This document shows positions 24,969-33,019 of a stretch of 64,000 nt of DNA, piece by piece. The number at the start of each line of letters is the position of its first letter. The stretch's first letter is position 1. Origin of the DNA: Ruminococcaceae bacterium UBA7217 (GTDB taxonomy: Bacteria; Bacillota; Clostridia; Oscillospirales; Acutalibacteraceae); assembly GCA_002490425.1 (NCBI GenBank), contig DKTZ01000011.1:1-64000 (forward strand), in the 5' to 3' direction. The notes below the pieces were generated by a model. The model was not told the DNA's origin, did no database searches, and saw only the letters and a program-made list of their open reading frames with translations. A program made the translations under genes and the position numbers.

Positions 24969-25639
24969 ATTTTCTTCACTGCCTTGTACCCGAGTCCTCT
25001 GACGGATTGAATTTCAAATTCTTCCCAACCCTCAAAACGCTTGCGGAGTCTTCCGATATGTACCGTCACGGTTTCCCAGCCCGTGTCGCTGTCACTGCCC
25101 CAAATTTCGTCCATAAGCTGTATGCGTGTAAAGATTTTATTCGGGAATGACAAAAGCTTGTAAAGAAGCATAAATTCCTTTTGCGGCAGCTCCTGAGTTT
25201 CGCCGTGACCCGTGACCGTAAGAGAGTCATAGTCAATTAGCACACTCCCAATTTCAATTTTTCGGTCGCTTGCAATTTTGGCTCTGCGCAAAAGCGCCCG
25301 TATTCTCAAAAGCATCTCTTCCTCGTCAATCGGCTTTGTCATATAATCGTCCGTGCCCGACTCAAAGCCGATGTATTTATCCTGCGGAAGATGCTTAGCT
25401 GAAACCATTAAAATGGGCAAATCGCTGTTGCCCTGCCTTACGGTTTTTGCAAATTCGTACCCGTCCATATTGGGCATCATAACGTCAAGAACAGCCAAAT
25501 CAATATGCTCTTTGTCAAGAACTTCGAGCGCCTCAACACCGTCGTTTGCAGTGAAAACCGAATATCCTTCGGATTTTAATACGGTGCTGATAAGAAGTCT
25601 TGTGTTTTTATCGTCATCAGCAACGAGAATATTGAACAA
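24965..25639 (-). CDS. OmpR/PhoB family response regulator
   Basis: The 224-residue protein has a receiver domain with acidic residues DDDK (about 8-10), the phosphoryl site in LAVLDVMMPNMDG (Asp near residue 52) and Lys in MTKPID near 104, then a winged-helix DNA-binding domain ending in IQSVRGLGYKAV. The start codon is TTG: AAGGAG lies at good spacing and the protein begins MFNILVADDD as relatives do. It is the first gene of the pair with the histidine kinase, and a region of repeated hairpins lies upstream. Confidence 0.94.
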   Translation of the reverse strand: MFNILVADDDKNTRLLISTVLKSEGYSVFTANDGVEALEVLDKEHIDLAVLDVMMPNMDGYEFAKTVRQGNSDLPILMVSAKHLPQDKYIGFESGTDDYMTKPIDEEEMLLRIRALLRRAKIASDRKIEIGSVLIDYDSLTVTGHGETQELPQKEFMLLYKLLSFPNKIFTRIQLMDEIWGSDSDTGWETVTVHIGRLRKRFEGWEEFEIQSVRGLGYKAVKKI

Positions 25640-25666
25640 AACAGTCGCTCCTTTCTGCTATTAAAA

Positions 25667-25883
25667 GTAGGGACAGGTTTTAACGCCTGCCCCGTACGCT
25701 TTGTTTAATTAAAGAGTAGGGCGGGGGCTTGCTCCCGCCGTTTCATTTTGTAGGGACAGCTGTTATTACCCTGCAAGGGGAAATGTCTGCAAATCAGACA
25801 AAAGGGTTTTGGCAAACACCGTAACCTCGGCTGTCCGAAAATATTCAACTGCATAACGGAACGCCGAGGTCGTCGTTCCCTAC
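25667..25883. repeat. Cluster of GTAGGG hairpin repeats
   Basis: Four hairpin units fill the gap between the response regulator and the symporter: GTAGGGACAGG with CCTGCCCCGTAC (25667-25696); GTAGGGCGGGGGCTTGCTCC with CGCC (25716-25740); GTAGGGACAGC to GGCTGTCCG with a 60-nt structured loop holding GTCTG-CAAAT-CAGAC (25750-25837); and an inverted unit ending GTTCCCTAC (25858-25883). They may also end the symporter transcript. The second unit has a paired-change relative at 23793-23825. Confidence 0.65.
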
Positions 25884-25911
25884 CAATTTGCAATATAGTT
25901 TAAATCTTGAA

Positions 25912-27339
25912 TTATATAATCTTTTCAAGTCCTTCGGCGGAATATTCTTCGCCGTTGCGTTTCTTTTGAAGCTCTTTATTTAAGAGTGTGAATTTTTCTC
26001 TTGTAATCGGGTACATTACTGCACCGATAACAGACAGCACAAGAAATGCGGCGGGAATAAGCGTTACGTTATTTTCAATTCCGTTAACTGTCTTGGTGCT
26101 TTGTGCGGCAAGCTCTGCATTATATCCTGTAATTTTCAGAATAAGAGAAACAGTCCAAACGCCTACTGCCGCACCGAATTTCTGGAAGAACTGAGGAAGT
26201 GCGGTTATAACGCTTTCACGGCGTGTGCCGTAGGCAAATTCGTCAACCTCAACAAGGTCATAAGCCATTGAATAGAATACTGTCCAGAAATTCGCCATAC
26301 CCATAGCCATACAAAATGTAACAGCCAAAACAACACCTATTGAGCGAACGCCTATTATTCTGCAAATTATAAGTCCTGCACACATAAGGCTCATAAATAA
26401 AATACTCGAAAATCTTCTGTCCTTTGTTTCAGCAATTTTTGTAACAAGCGGAATAAACGCCGCCATAACAACAACCAATTCAATAATAACAACGGTCATC
26501 CATGTTTCGGGGTCTTTGTTTACAAGGTGTTTTATCATATATTCAAATGACGACTGAATCATTGACGATGCCATAAGGAAGAATACAATAAACATTGCAA
26601 ACCATTTAAACGGCTTGATTTTCAGAACCTCAAAAAATTCGCTGAAAATTACTTTTATACTCTTTCTCTCATTTGCTGACGGTGTGGCTTCCGCCTTTTG
26701 GAGTGTAACGCCCTTAAGAGATTTAACGGTAATGCATGCGAACAGAACAGACATAACCGACATTATGACTGCTGTGACGGTCCAGCCGAAGGAGTCACCC
26801 ATCTTTTTGCCCGAGAAAACAAGTCCTGCAAAAAGTGACGGCAAAACGGCCGGCAGTGCATTGCCGAGAAATATTGCGGCGGTGTTAATAAGCGAGCTTG
26901 TACTGCGTATTTCGGTACGCTCGTCATAATCCTGCGTAATTTCAGCAACAACGGCATAATAGGGGATAGTGTAAACGGTGTAAGCGAGCCAGAAAAGCAT
27001 TGTAACTGCCGTGTAGTAAATAAACTGAACTACTGACGGCTGTGCGCCGATGTTAACGAATGCGGCAATGAACATAAGTCCAAGCGGAAATGCGGCTTTA
27101 GCCATATATTTCCGTTTATCAGAACCGTTTCTGTCTGCAAACGAGCCGATAATAGGGTCCGTTACCGCATCCCAAATAATTGAAATGAAGCTGACAGTAC
27201 CTGCAAGAATTGGGTCCATTTTAATAACGTCTGTCAAGAATACAAGGTAATATGTGTAAAACATATTGTAAAGCAACGACTCCGTAACAATTCCGGAGCA
27301 GTAACCGAGTTTTTTGCGTTTTGTGAATGAACTTTGCAT
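25912..27339 (-). CDS. GPH family sugar:cation symporter
   Basis: The 475-residue protein has 12 hydrophobic helices and family marks of the glycoside-pentoside-hexuronide group: KLGYCSGIVTESLLYNMF at the start, FISIIWDAVTDPIIGSFADR in helix 2 and loop, and DYDERTEIRS in loop 4-5. Members import glycosides or pentosides with sodium or protons. The substrate is not known. A strong ribosome site (AAAGGAGG) precedes ATG, and a promoter is visible. It stands alone; no sugar enzyme adjoins it. Another GPH gene, in a glycan operon, lies at 55268. Confidence 0.9.
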   Translation of the reverse strand: MQSSFTKRKKLGYCSGIVTESLLYNMFYTYYLVFLTDVIKMDPILAGTVSFISIIWDAVTDPIIGSFADRNGSDKRKYMAKAAFPLGLMFIAAFVNIGAQPSVVQFIYYTAVTMLFWLAYTVYTIPYYAVVAEITQDYDERTEIRSTSSLINTAAIFLGNALPAVLPSLFAGLVFSGKKMGDSFGWTVTAVIMSVMSVLFACITVKSLKGVTLQKAEATPSANERKSIKVIFSEFFEVLKIKPFKWFAMFIVFFLMASSMIQSSFEYMIKHLVNKDPETWMTVVIIELVVVMAAFIPLVTKIAETKDRRFSSILFMSLMCAGLIICRIIGVRSIGVVLAVTFCMAMGMANFWTVFYSMAYDLVEVDEFAYGTRRESVITALPQFFQKFGAAVGVWTVSLILKITGYNAELAAQSTKTVNGIENNVTLIPAAFLVLSVIGAVMYPITREKFTLLNKELQKKRNGEEYSAEGLEKII

Positions 27340-27358
27340 AAAAAAGCCTCCTTTAAAA

Positions 27359-27387
27359 AGTATAACACAGCTTTGGCCGATAGTAAA
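27359..27387 (-). promoter_or_regulatory. Promoter of the GPH symporter gene
   Basis: On the minus strand TTTACT and TATACT are 17 nt apart, about 20 nt before the start codon, so the leader is very short. Confidence 0.6.
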
Positions 27388-27455
27388 TAAAATGTTTTAA
27401 TTTATATCTTACAAAATAAACAAAATTTTTTCTTTGTTTTATACATAATCCCATA

Positions 27456-27484
27456 TTGCTATGCACCACAATATGTGGTATATT
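27456..27484 (+). promoter_or_regulatory. nrdG promoter with NrdR box
   Basis: TTGCTA and TATATT are 17 nt apart. The palindrome ACCACAATATGTGGT (27465-27479) fills the spacer and resembles NrdR boxes (ACACWATATATWGTGT). A second box at the usual 31-33 bp distance was not found here. Confidence 0.65.
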
Positions 27485-27540
27485 TATATGCAGTCGCGCA
27501 ATTCATTCGGAATATCTTGTTTTTGAAAGGGGAGAGAAAA

Positions 27541-28233
27541 GTGCAGATTCACGGCTTTCAAAAGATGACACTGCTTGATTTCCCGGGGCGTGTCGCCTGC
27601 ACGGTGTTTACGGGCGGGTGCAATTTGCGCTGTCCGTTTTGCCACAACGCACTGCTTGTAACAAAGCTTACCGATACGGATATTATTCCCACGGAAAGCG
27701 TTTTTTCATACCTTGAAAAGCGAAAGGGCGTTTTGGACGGCGTTGCGATTACGGGCGGCGAGCCGCTTTTACAGCCTGACATTGCGTCGTTTATACGAAA
27801 AATTAAAAGTATGGGCTATGCCGTAAAGTTTGACACAAACGGCGCTTACCCCTCGAAGCTTCGTGATTTGGTGGAAGAGGGCATTGTGGACTATATTGCA
27901 ATGGATGTAAAAAACTGCAAGGAAAAATACGGCAAAACAGTCGGAATCCCGAATTTTGATGTTTCCAAAATTGATGAAAGCGTTAAATTTTTAATGTCGG
28001 GCAAGGTGGATTTTGAGTTCAGAACGACGGTAGTAAAAGAATTTCACACTGTTGAGGATATTGAAAAATTAAGTGAGTGGATAAAAGGCACACCTAAATA
28101 TTATCTACAGAATTTCACGGATTCAGGTAATTTAATCGGCGAAAATTTACACGAGTGCGGCAGGGAAACGCTTGAAAAAATGAAAGAAACTGCAAGTAAA
28201 AATGTCATTTTGTGCGAAACACGAGGCGTGTAG
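27541..28233 (+). CDS. nrdG: Anaerobic ribonucleotide reductase activating protein
   Basis: The protein starts with GTG at 27541, preceded by AGGGGAGAG; an earlier in-frame start lies in the promoter. The 230-residue radical SAM protein has the CxxxCxxC cluster C27-NLR-C31-PF-C34 and a GGEPLLQ motif for SAM binding. It opens with GFQKMTLLDFPGRVACTVFT, typical of the NrdG2/PflA-like activases of Clostridia. It makes the glycyl radical on NrdD with SAM and an electron. NrdD lies 119 nt downstream under its own NrdR-box promoter, and the upstream box suggests the same repressor acts on both. Confidence 0.93.
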   Translation: MQIHGFQKMTLLDFPGRVACTVFTGGCNLRCPFCHNALLVTKLTDTDIIPTESVFSYLEKRKGVLDGVAITGGEPLLQPDIASFIRKIKSMGYAVKFDTNGAYPSKLRDLVEEGIVDYIAMDVKNCKEKYGKTVGIPNFDVSKIDESVKFLMSGKVDFEFRTTVVKEFHTVEDIEKLSEWIKGTPKYYLQNFTDSGNLIGENLHECGRETLEKMKETASKNVILCETRGV

Positions 28234-28249
28234 TTGATTTTTTGCAAAA

Positions 28250-28304
28250 GCACAATATATTGTGCCCAAGGCTATTGACTTTACCATAAAATGTGTGGTA
28301 TACT
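28250..28304 (+). promoter_or_regulatory. nrdD promoter with tandem NrdR boxes
   Basis: GCACAATATATTGTGC (28250-28265) is a perfect 16-bp palindrome and a near-exact NrdR box. A weaker box, ACCATAAAATGTGTGGT (28283-28299), lies about 33 bp away centre to centre, the usual tandem spacing. It occupies the spacer of the promoter TTGACT (28275-28280) and TATACT (28299-28304), so NrdR binding would block transcription. Confidence 0.88.
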
Positions 28305-28352
28305 TTTCAGCGTTGACGAAAATAACTTGAAAAATCTAAAAGGAGAGTAAAA

Positions 28353-30719
28353 ATGTATACGGTTGTTAAACGTGACGGCAAGGTTGTTGAATTTAACCTT
28401 GAAAAAATTAAAGACGCTATTGTTTTGGCGTTTGAGGCTTGTGAAACTCAGTACCACCCTGACACTATTGACTTTTTGGTGCTCAAGGTAACGTCTGACT
28501 TTGAATCAAAAATTAAGGACGGAAGAATTTCTGTTGAGAATATTCAGGACAGCGTTGAAACAGTGCTTATTAAGGCAGGCTATGACGATGTTGCTAAGGC
28601 TTATATCCTTTACCGTAAGCAGAGAGAGAAGCTCCGTAACATCAGCAAAACAACACTTGACTACAAAACAATTGTTGACAACTATCTTCAAATAAACGAC
28701 TGGCGTGTTAAGGAAAATTCAACCGTTACATATTCAGTAGGCGGACTTATTCTTTCAAACTCGGGCGCAATTACAGCTAACTATTGGCTTTCTGAGGTTT
28801 ACGATGAAGAAATCGGCAATGCACACAGAAATGCTGACATTCACATTCACGACCTTTCAATGCTTACAGGCTACTGCGCAGGCTGGTCTTTAAAGCAGTT
28901 AATTCAAGAGGGCCTCGGCGGTGTTCCCGGAAAGATTACATCTTCTCCTGCTTCTCACCTTTCAACACTCTGCAACCAGATGGTTAACTTCCTCGGCATT
29001 ATGCAGAACGAGTGGGCGGGCGCACAGGCTTTCTCTTCGTTTGATACATATTTAGCTCCCTTCGTTAAGGTTGACAACCTTTCCTACAAAGAGGTTAAGC
29101 AGTGCATACAGTCCTTCATTTACGGTGTAAATACACCTTCACGCTGGGGCACACAGTCACCGTTCACCAACATTACTCTTGACTGGACGGTGCCGAATGA
29201 CCTTGCAGAGCTTAACGCTATTGTCGGCGGCAAGGAAATGGATTTCAAATACAAAGACTGCAAAAAAGAAATGGATATGGTCAACAAGGCGTTCATTGAA
29301 ATTATGATTGAGGGTGACGCTAACGGCAGAGGCTTCCAATACCCCATTCCGACTTATTCTATTACACGTGATTTTGACTGGTCCGAAACCGAGAATAATA
29401 AGCTCCTTTTTGAGATGACCGCAAAATACGGCACTCCCTATTTCTCAAACTACATCAATTCCGATATGGAGCCTTCGGATGTCCGTTCAATGTGCTGTAG
29501 ACTTCGCCTTGACCTTCGTGAGCTTCGTAAAAAATCAGGCGGCTTCTTCGGCTCAGGCGAATCAACGGGTTCGGTCGGTGTTGTTACAATCAATATGCCC
29601 AGAATTGCTTACCTTGCGGCTGATAAAGAAGATTTCTTCAAGCGTCTTGACAAGCTTATGGACATTGCTGCCCGTTCGCTTAAGATTAAGCGTACGGTAA
29701 TCACAAAGCTCCTTGACAACGGTCTTTACCCGTACACAAAGCGTTATCTCGGCACATTCAATAACCATTTCTCAACAATTGGTCTTGTTGGTATGAATGA
29801 GGCAGGTCTTAACGCTAAATGGCTTAAAAAAGATATGACAAGCAAGGAAACACAGGATTTCACTGTTGAGGTTCTTAATCATATGCGTGAGCGCCTTTCC
29901 GATTATCAGGAAGAATACGGTGACCTTTACAACCTTGAGGCAACTCCTGCTGAGTCCACATCATTCCGTCTTGCAAAGCACGATAAGAAATATTACCCCG
30001 ACATCATTACTGCAAATGAGAACGGAACGGCTTATTATACCAACTCTTCGCATCTTCCCGTTGGCTTTACCGAGGACATCTTCTCGGCTCTCGACATTCA
30101 GGATGAGCTTCAGACACTTTACACATCAGGTACTGTATTCCACGCATTCCTCGGCGAAAAGCTTCCCGATTGGCAAGCGGCGGCAAATCTTGTCCGCAAG
30201 ATAGCAGAGAATTACAAGCTTCCGTACTACACAATGTCACCTACATATTCCGTATGTAAAAACCACGGCTACCTTGCAGGCGAGCAGTTTATTTGCCCTG
30301 AGTGCGGTGAAAAGACAGAGGTTTACAGCCGTATTACAGGTTATTACCGTCCCGTTCAGAACTGGAATGACGGTAAGGCGCAGGAATACAAAGACCGTAA
30401 GGTTTACGATATTTCACATTCACATCTCACTCATACAGGTGTTCTTGAAAAGACAGACGAAAACACAGAGTGCGGCTGTGACACTGCGGCACAGGACGCA
30501 ACTTACCTTTTCGCAACCACAACCTGCCCCAACTGCAAAATAGTTTCTGCTATTCTTGACAAAGCAGGTATTGGCTACGACAAGATTTATGCTGATGAAC
30601 AGCCCGAGCTTGCAACTCAGTTCGGCATTAAGAAAGCGCCCACACTCGTAGTTGTTAAAAACGGCGAGGCAGAGAAGATTTACGGCGTTTCCGATATTAA
30701 AAAATACTATAAGCTTTAA
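28353..30719 (+). CDS. nrdD: Anaerobic ribonucleoside-triphosphate reductase with fused C-terminal thioredoxin/glutaredoxin-like domain
   Basis: The 788-residue enzyme reduces ribonucleoside triphosphates without oxygen. Residues about 1-95 form an ATP cone. The catalytic barrel follows with SMCCRLRLDLRELRKKSGGFF, which holds the active cysteine region. The zinc site is C-K-N-H-G with CPECG near residues 635-655 and the glycyl radical loop is RITGYYRPV. Normal NrdD ends soon after; here about 75 more residues form a redox domain with CPNC (725-728) and the cis-proline segment KKAPTLVVV. So the electron donor of a thioredoxin-using NrdD appears to be fused to it. A thioredoxin reductase gene starts 16 nt later. 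Ribosome site AAAGGAGAG. Confidence 0.95.
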   Translation: MYTVVKRDGKVVEFNLEKIKDAIVLAFEACETQYHPDTIDFLVLKVTSDFESKIKDGRISVENIQDSVETVLIKAGYDDVAKAYILYRKQREKLRNISKTTLDYKTIVDNYLQINDWRVKENSTVTYSVGGLILSNSGAITANYWLSEVYDEEIGNAHRNADIHIHDLSMLTGYCAGWSLKQLIQEGLGGVPGKITSSPASHLSTLCNQMVNFLGIMQNEWAGAQAFSSFDTYLAPFVKVDNLSYKEVKQCIQSFIYGVNTPSRWGTQSPFTNITLDWTVPNDLAELNAIVGGKEMDFKYKDCKKEMDMVNKAFIEIMIEGDANGRGFQYPIPTYSITRDFDWSETENNKLLFEMTAKYGTPYFSNYINSDMEPSDVRSMCCRLRLDLRELRKKSGGFFGSGESTGSVGVVTINMPRIAYLAADKEDFFKRLDKLMDIAARSLKIKRTVITKLLDNGLYPYTKRYLGTFNNHFSTIGLVGMNEAGLNAKWLKKDMTSKETQDFTVEVLNHMRERLSDYQEEYGDLYNLEATPAESTSFRLAKHDKKYYPDIITANENGTAYYTNSSHLPVGFTEDIFSALDIQDELQTLYTSGTVFHAFLGEKLPDWQAAANLVRKIAENYKLPYYTMSPTYSVCKNHGYLAGEQFICPECGEKTEVYSRITGYYRPVQNWNDGKAQEYKDRKVYDISHSHLTHTGVLEKTDENTECGCDTAAQDATYLFATTTCPNCKIVSAILDKAGIGYDKIYADEQPELATQFGIKKAPTLVVVKNGEAEKIYGVSDIKKYYKL

Positions 30720-30735
30720 TAAGGTACAGTAATTT

Positions 30736-31644
30736 ATGTATGATATTATCATCATCGGCGGTGGCCCTGCAGGGCTTACCGCCGCTCTGTATGCACGCAG
30801 GGCTGACAAAAATGTGCTTGTAATTGAAAAAGAAACCTTCGGCGGTCAGATAACCTTTTCGCCGAAAGTTGAAAATATCCCCGGATTTTTAGAGCTTTCG
30901 GGCAATGAATTTTCCGAAAAGCTTGTTGAGCAGGTAATAAGTCAGGGTGCTGATTTTGAATCCTGCGAGGTGCTGAAAATCATTGACGGAAACGTGAAAA
31001 CTGTCGTTACCGATTCGGGTAATTTTGAGGGCAAAGCCGTAATCATTGCCACGGGCGCAAAGCACAGAACCTTGGGACTTCCGAATGAGGAGGAGCTTAT
31101 CGGCGAGGGAATTTCATTCTGCGCAGTTTGCGACGGCACATTTTACAGAAACAAGACCGTTGCGGTGGTAGGCGGCGGAAATTCCGCTTTGCAGGAGGCA
31201 ATTTTGCTTTCCGATTTAGCCAAAAAGGTTTATGTTATTCAAAATCTTGATTTTCTTACGGGTGAGCAAAAGCTACAGGAACAGCTTCGCTCTAAGGAAA
31301 ATACGGAAATAATATGCGGTACTGTTTTGTCGAAATATAAATCAAATAACGGCGAAATTACGGGAATTACCGTTAAAAACCAAAATGACGGAACGGAAAG
31401 TGAATTAACCGTTGACGGCGTTTTCCTTGCGGTAGGTCTTGTTCCGCAGAACGACTGTTTCACAGATGTAATCGAGCTTGACGGTAGAGGCTATGCCGTA
31501 TCGGACGAAACCTGCAAAACAAAAGCAAACGGTATTTTCACGGCGGGCGACTGCCGTACAAAGCGTATCCGTCAGGTTGTAACGGCGGCGGCGGACGGCG
31601 CAGTAGCGGCTCTTGCGGCGTGCGATTATATCGATTCTCTTTAA
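30736..31644 (+). CDS. Thioredoxin reductase-like flavoprotein
   Basis: The 302-residue protein has the low-molecular-weight thioredoxin reductase plan: an FAD Rossmann motif IIIGGGPAGLTAALYARRA, the redox pair C129-A-V-C132 (FCAVCDG), the NADPH motif VVGGGNSALQEA and the C-terminal FAD motif GIFTAGDCRTKRIRQV. It moves electrons from NADPH (or NADH or ferredoxin in some anaerobes) to a thioredoxin or glutaredoxin. Its place 16 nt after nrdD, which carries a fused CPNC domain, suggests that domain is its partner. A terminator follows at 31649, closing the nrdD-reductase operon. Confidence 0.92.
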   Translation: MYDIIIIGGGPAGLTAALYARRADKNVLVIEKETFGGQITFSPKVENIPGFLELSGNEFSEKLVEQVISQGADFESCEVLKIIDGNVKTVVTDSGNFEGKAVIIATGAKHRTLGLPNEEELIGEGISFCAVCDGTFYRNKTVAVVGGGNSALQEAILLSDLAKKVYVIQNLDFLTGEQKLQEQLRSKENTEIICGTVLSKYKSNNGEITGITVKNQNDGTESELTVDGVFLAVGLVPQNDCFTDVIELDGRGYAVSDETCKTKANGIFTAGDCRTKRIRQVVTAAADGAVAALAACDYIDSL

Positions 31645-31648
31645 CTAA

Positions 31649-31681
31649 AATAACGGCAAGCTTTTGCCGTTATTTTTTTTT
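31649..31681 (+). terminator. Terminator of the nrdD operon
   Basis: AATAACGGCAA/TTGCCGTTATT (11 bp, loop GCTT) is followed by a run of T. It begins 4 nt after the reductase stop. Confidence 0.92.
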
Positions 31682-31702
31682 GTCATTTTTAACTGTTTGC
31701 AG

Positions 31703-31731
31703 TTGAAAAAACATATAAACTTTGTTATAAT
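31703..31731 (+). promoter_or_regulatory. Promoter at the left edge of element copy B
   Basis: TTGAAA and TATAAT are 17 nt apart, exactly as at 10621-10649. The -10 box is part of the left TATAATAA flank of the element. Confidence 0.75.
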
Positions 31732-31861
31732 AACCTCACGAAATACAATTAAAATCAAAGATTTTGTGTATTTCGGAGAACATTGTTACATCAATTTGGG
31801 CTGTCGCCCTTGCGGCTTCGCCGCTCACTGTGCTTCGCACAGCGAAATTGTGTTATAATAA
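31726..31861 (+). repeat. Structured element, copy B, flanked by TATAATAA
   Basis: The body (31734-31853, 120 bp) lies between TATAATAA at 31726-31733 and 31854-31861. It keeps the plan of copy A: long hairpin GAAATACA/TGTATTTC plus AAAATC/GATTTT with loop AAA, linker GAGAACATTGT, junction closed by CAATTT/AAATTG, and hairpins GGGC-TGTC-GCCC, GCGGC-TTC-GCCGC and CTGTGC-TTC-GCACAG. Most differences from copy A keep pairing. The remaining part of the 366-nt gap to the hydrolase gene (31862-32010) shows no gene or clear signal. Confidence 0.85.
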
Positions 31862-32010
31862 ATAAAATATATATTTTTACCAAAAGATACCTGTAATTTT
31901 TGAACAGATTTTGACGGTACAGCATAATTGGGGCTTAACGCCTGCGATAAATACAAAGGGGCAGAAAAGTAAGAACGCAGTTCGGAAGAACCGTTCTCAG
32001 GAGTGATTTT

Positions 32011-32955
32011 TTGGAATTTTTAACTAAAGAATATACATTTCCGTCAGCGTCAGGGCTTTGCGATATTTATGCCCAAAGTGCCGCACCGATTGACTACGGC
32101 AGTATTCGGGGAGTGGTTCAGATTTCGCACGGAATGGCTGAATATTCAAACCGTTATGCGCAGTTTGCACTGTCACTTTGCAAAAGCGGTTATGCAGTTT
32201 TTGTCAGCGACCATATCGGTCACGGTTCGTCGGTTGCGGATAAAAATATGTTAGGCTACTTCGGCGAAAACGGTGAGGAAACCTTTGTCGAGGATATGAA
32301 AGCTCTCACGGATATTATCAAAAGTGAATATAATGATTTACCGTTATATTTGTTAGGGCACGGAATGGGCTCACTGATTGCACGGAAATATACTGCAAAA
32401 TACGGTTATTTGCTTGACGGCGTAATTTACACGGGCACAAGCGGTGAAAATCCGGCTCTTGGCATCGGAATACAACTTGCGAATACGCTTATTAAGCAGA
32501 ACGGACCTTATTACCGTTCTGAACTGCTTGACACGATAGCTTTCGGGACATACAACCGAAAAACAGAAAAAAGAACGGACTGCGATTGGGTATCAAGAGA
32601 TACAAAAGAGGTTGATAAATTTATTGCCGATGAGCTTTGCGGCTACAAATACACCGTAAGCGGAATGAAAGCGCTTTTCTTAACGCTTAAGGCAGTTTCC
32701 ACAAGGCGCTGGTACAATTCCGTTCCCTTAAGTATGCCGATTTTGCTTTTGTCAGGCTCAATGGACCCAATAGGTGATTATTCCAAGGGTGTTACCGAGG
32801 TTTATAAAAATCTCAAGAAAACAGGGCATAAATATGTAACAATGAAGCTTTATGACGGAGCCAGACACGAAATTCTCAATGAAATCAACCGTAAAGAAGT
32901 TTTTGCGGATATAATCGAATGGCTTAACGGATTAAATGAAAAAGTGGCTGAATAG
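32011..32955 (+). CDS. Alpha/beta hydrolase of the monoacylglycerol lipase type lacking the nucleophile serine
   Basis: The 314-residue cytoplasmic protein matches serine aminopeptidase S33/monoacylglycerol lipase-like hydrolases: the oxyanion loop VVQISHGMAEYSNRY, DHIGHGSS, and late catalytic Asp (GSMDPIGD) and His (DGARHEI). The nucleophile elbow, usually GHSMG, reads GHGMG: residue 118 is glycine (codon GGA at 32362-32364). All else looks intact, so it may be catalytically dead, or the base is a local mutation. The start is TTG with CAGGAG 8 nt before. It is followed 64 nt later by a second hydrolase-fold gene with an intact serine. Confidence 0.85.
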   Translation: MEFLTKEYTFPSASGLCDIYAQSAAPIDYGSIRGVVQISHGMAEYSNRYAQFALSLCKSGYAVFVSDHIGHGSSVADKNMLGYFGENGEETFVEDMKALTDIIKSEYNDLPLYLLGHGMGSLIARKYTAKYGYLLDGVIYTGTSGENPALGIGIQLANTLIKQNGPYYRSELLDTIAFGTYNRKTEKRTDCDWVSRDTKEVDKFIADELCGYKYTVSGMKALFLTLKAVSTRRWYNSVPLSMPILLLSGSMDPIGDYSKGVTEVYKNLKKTGHKYVTMKLYDGARHEILNEINRKEVFADIIEWLNGLNEKVAE

Positions 32956-33019
32956 TGCGGATTTTCTTTGAATTTTCGCCTAAATCAATATAAAATATTT
33001 TATATAGGGGAGTGTTTTT

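Noticed and set aside
25750..25837. Riboswitch upstream of the response regulator
   Set aside because: The fold matches a repeat family seen elsewhere in the window and no known aptamer core was recognised.
27475..27540. Longer nrdG protein
   Set aside because: The extension covers the promoter -10 region and has no homology; GTG at 27541 has a strong ribosome site.
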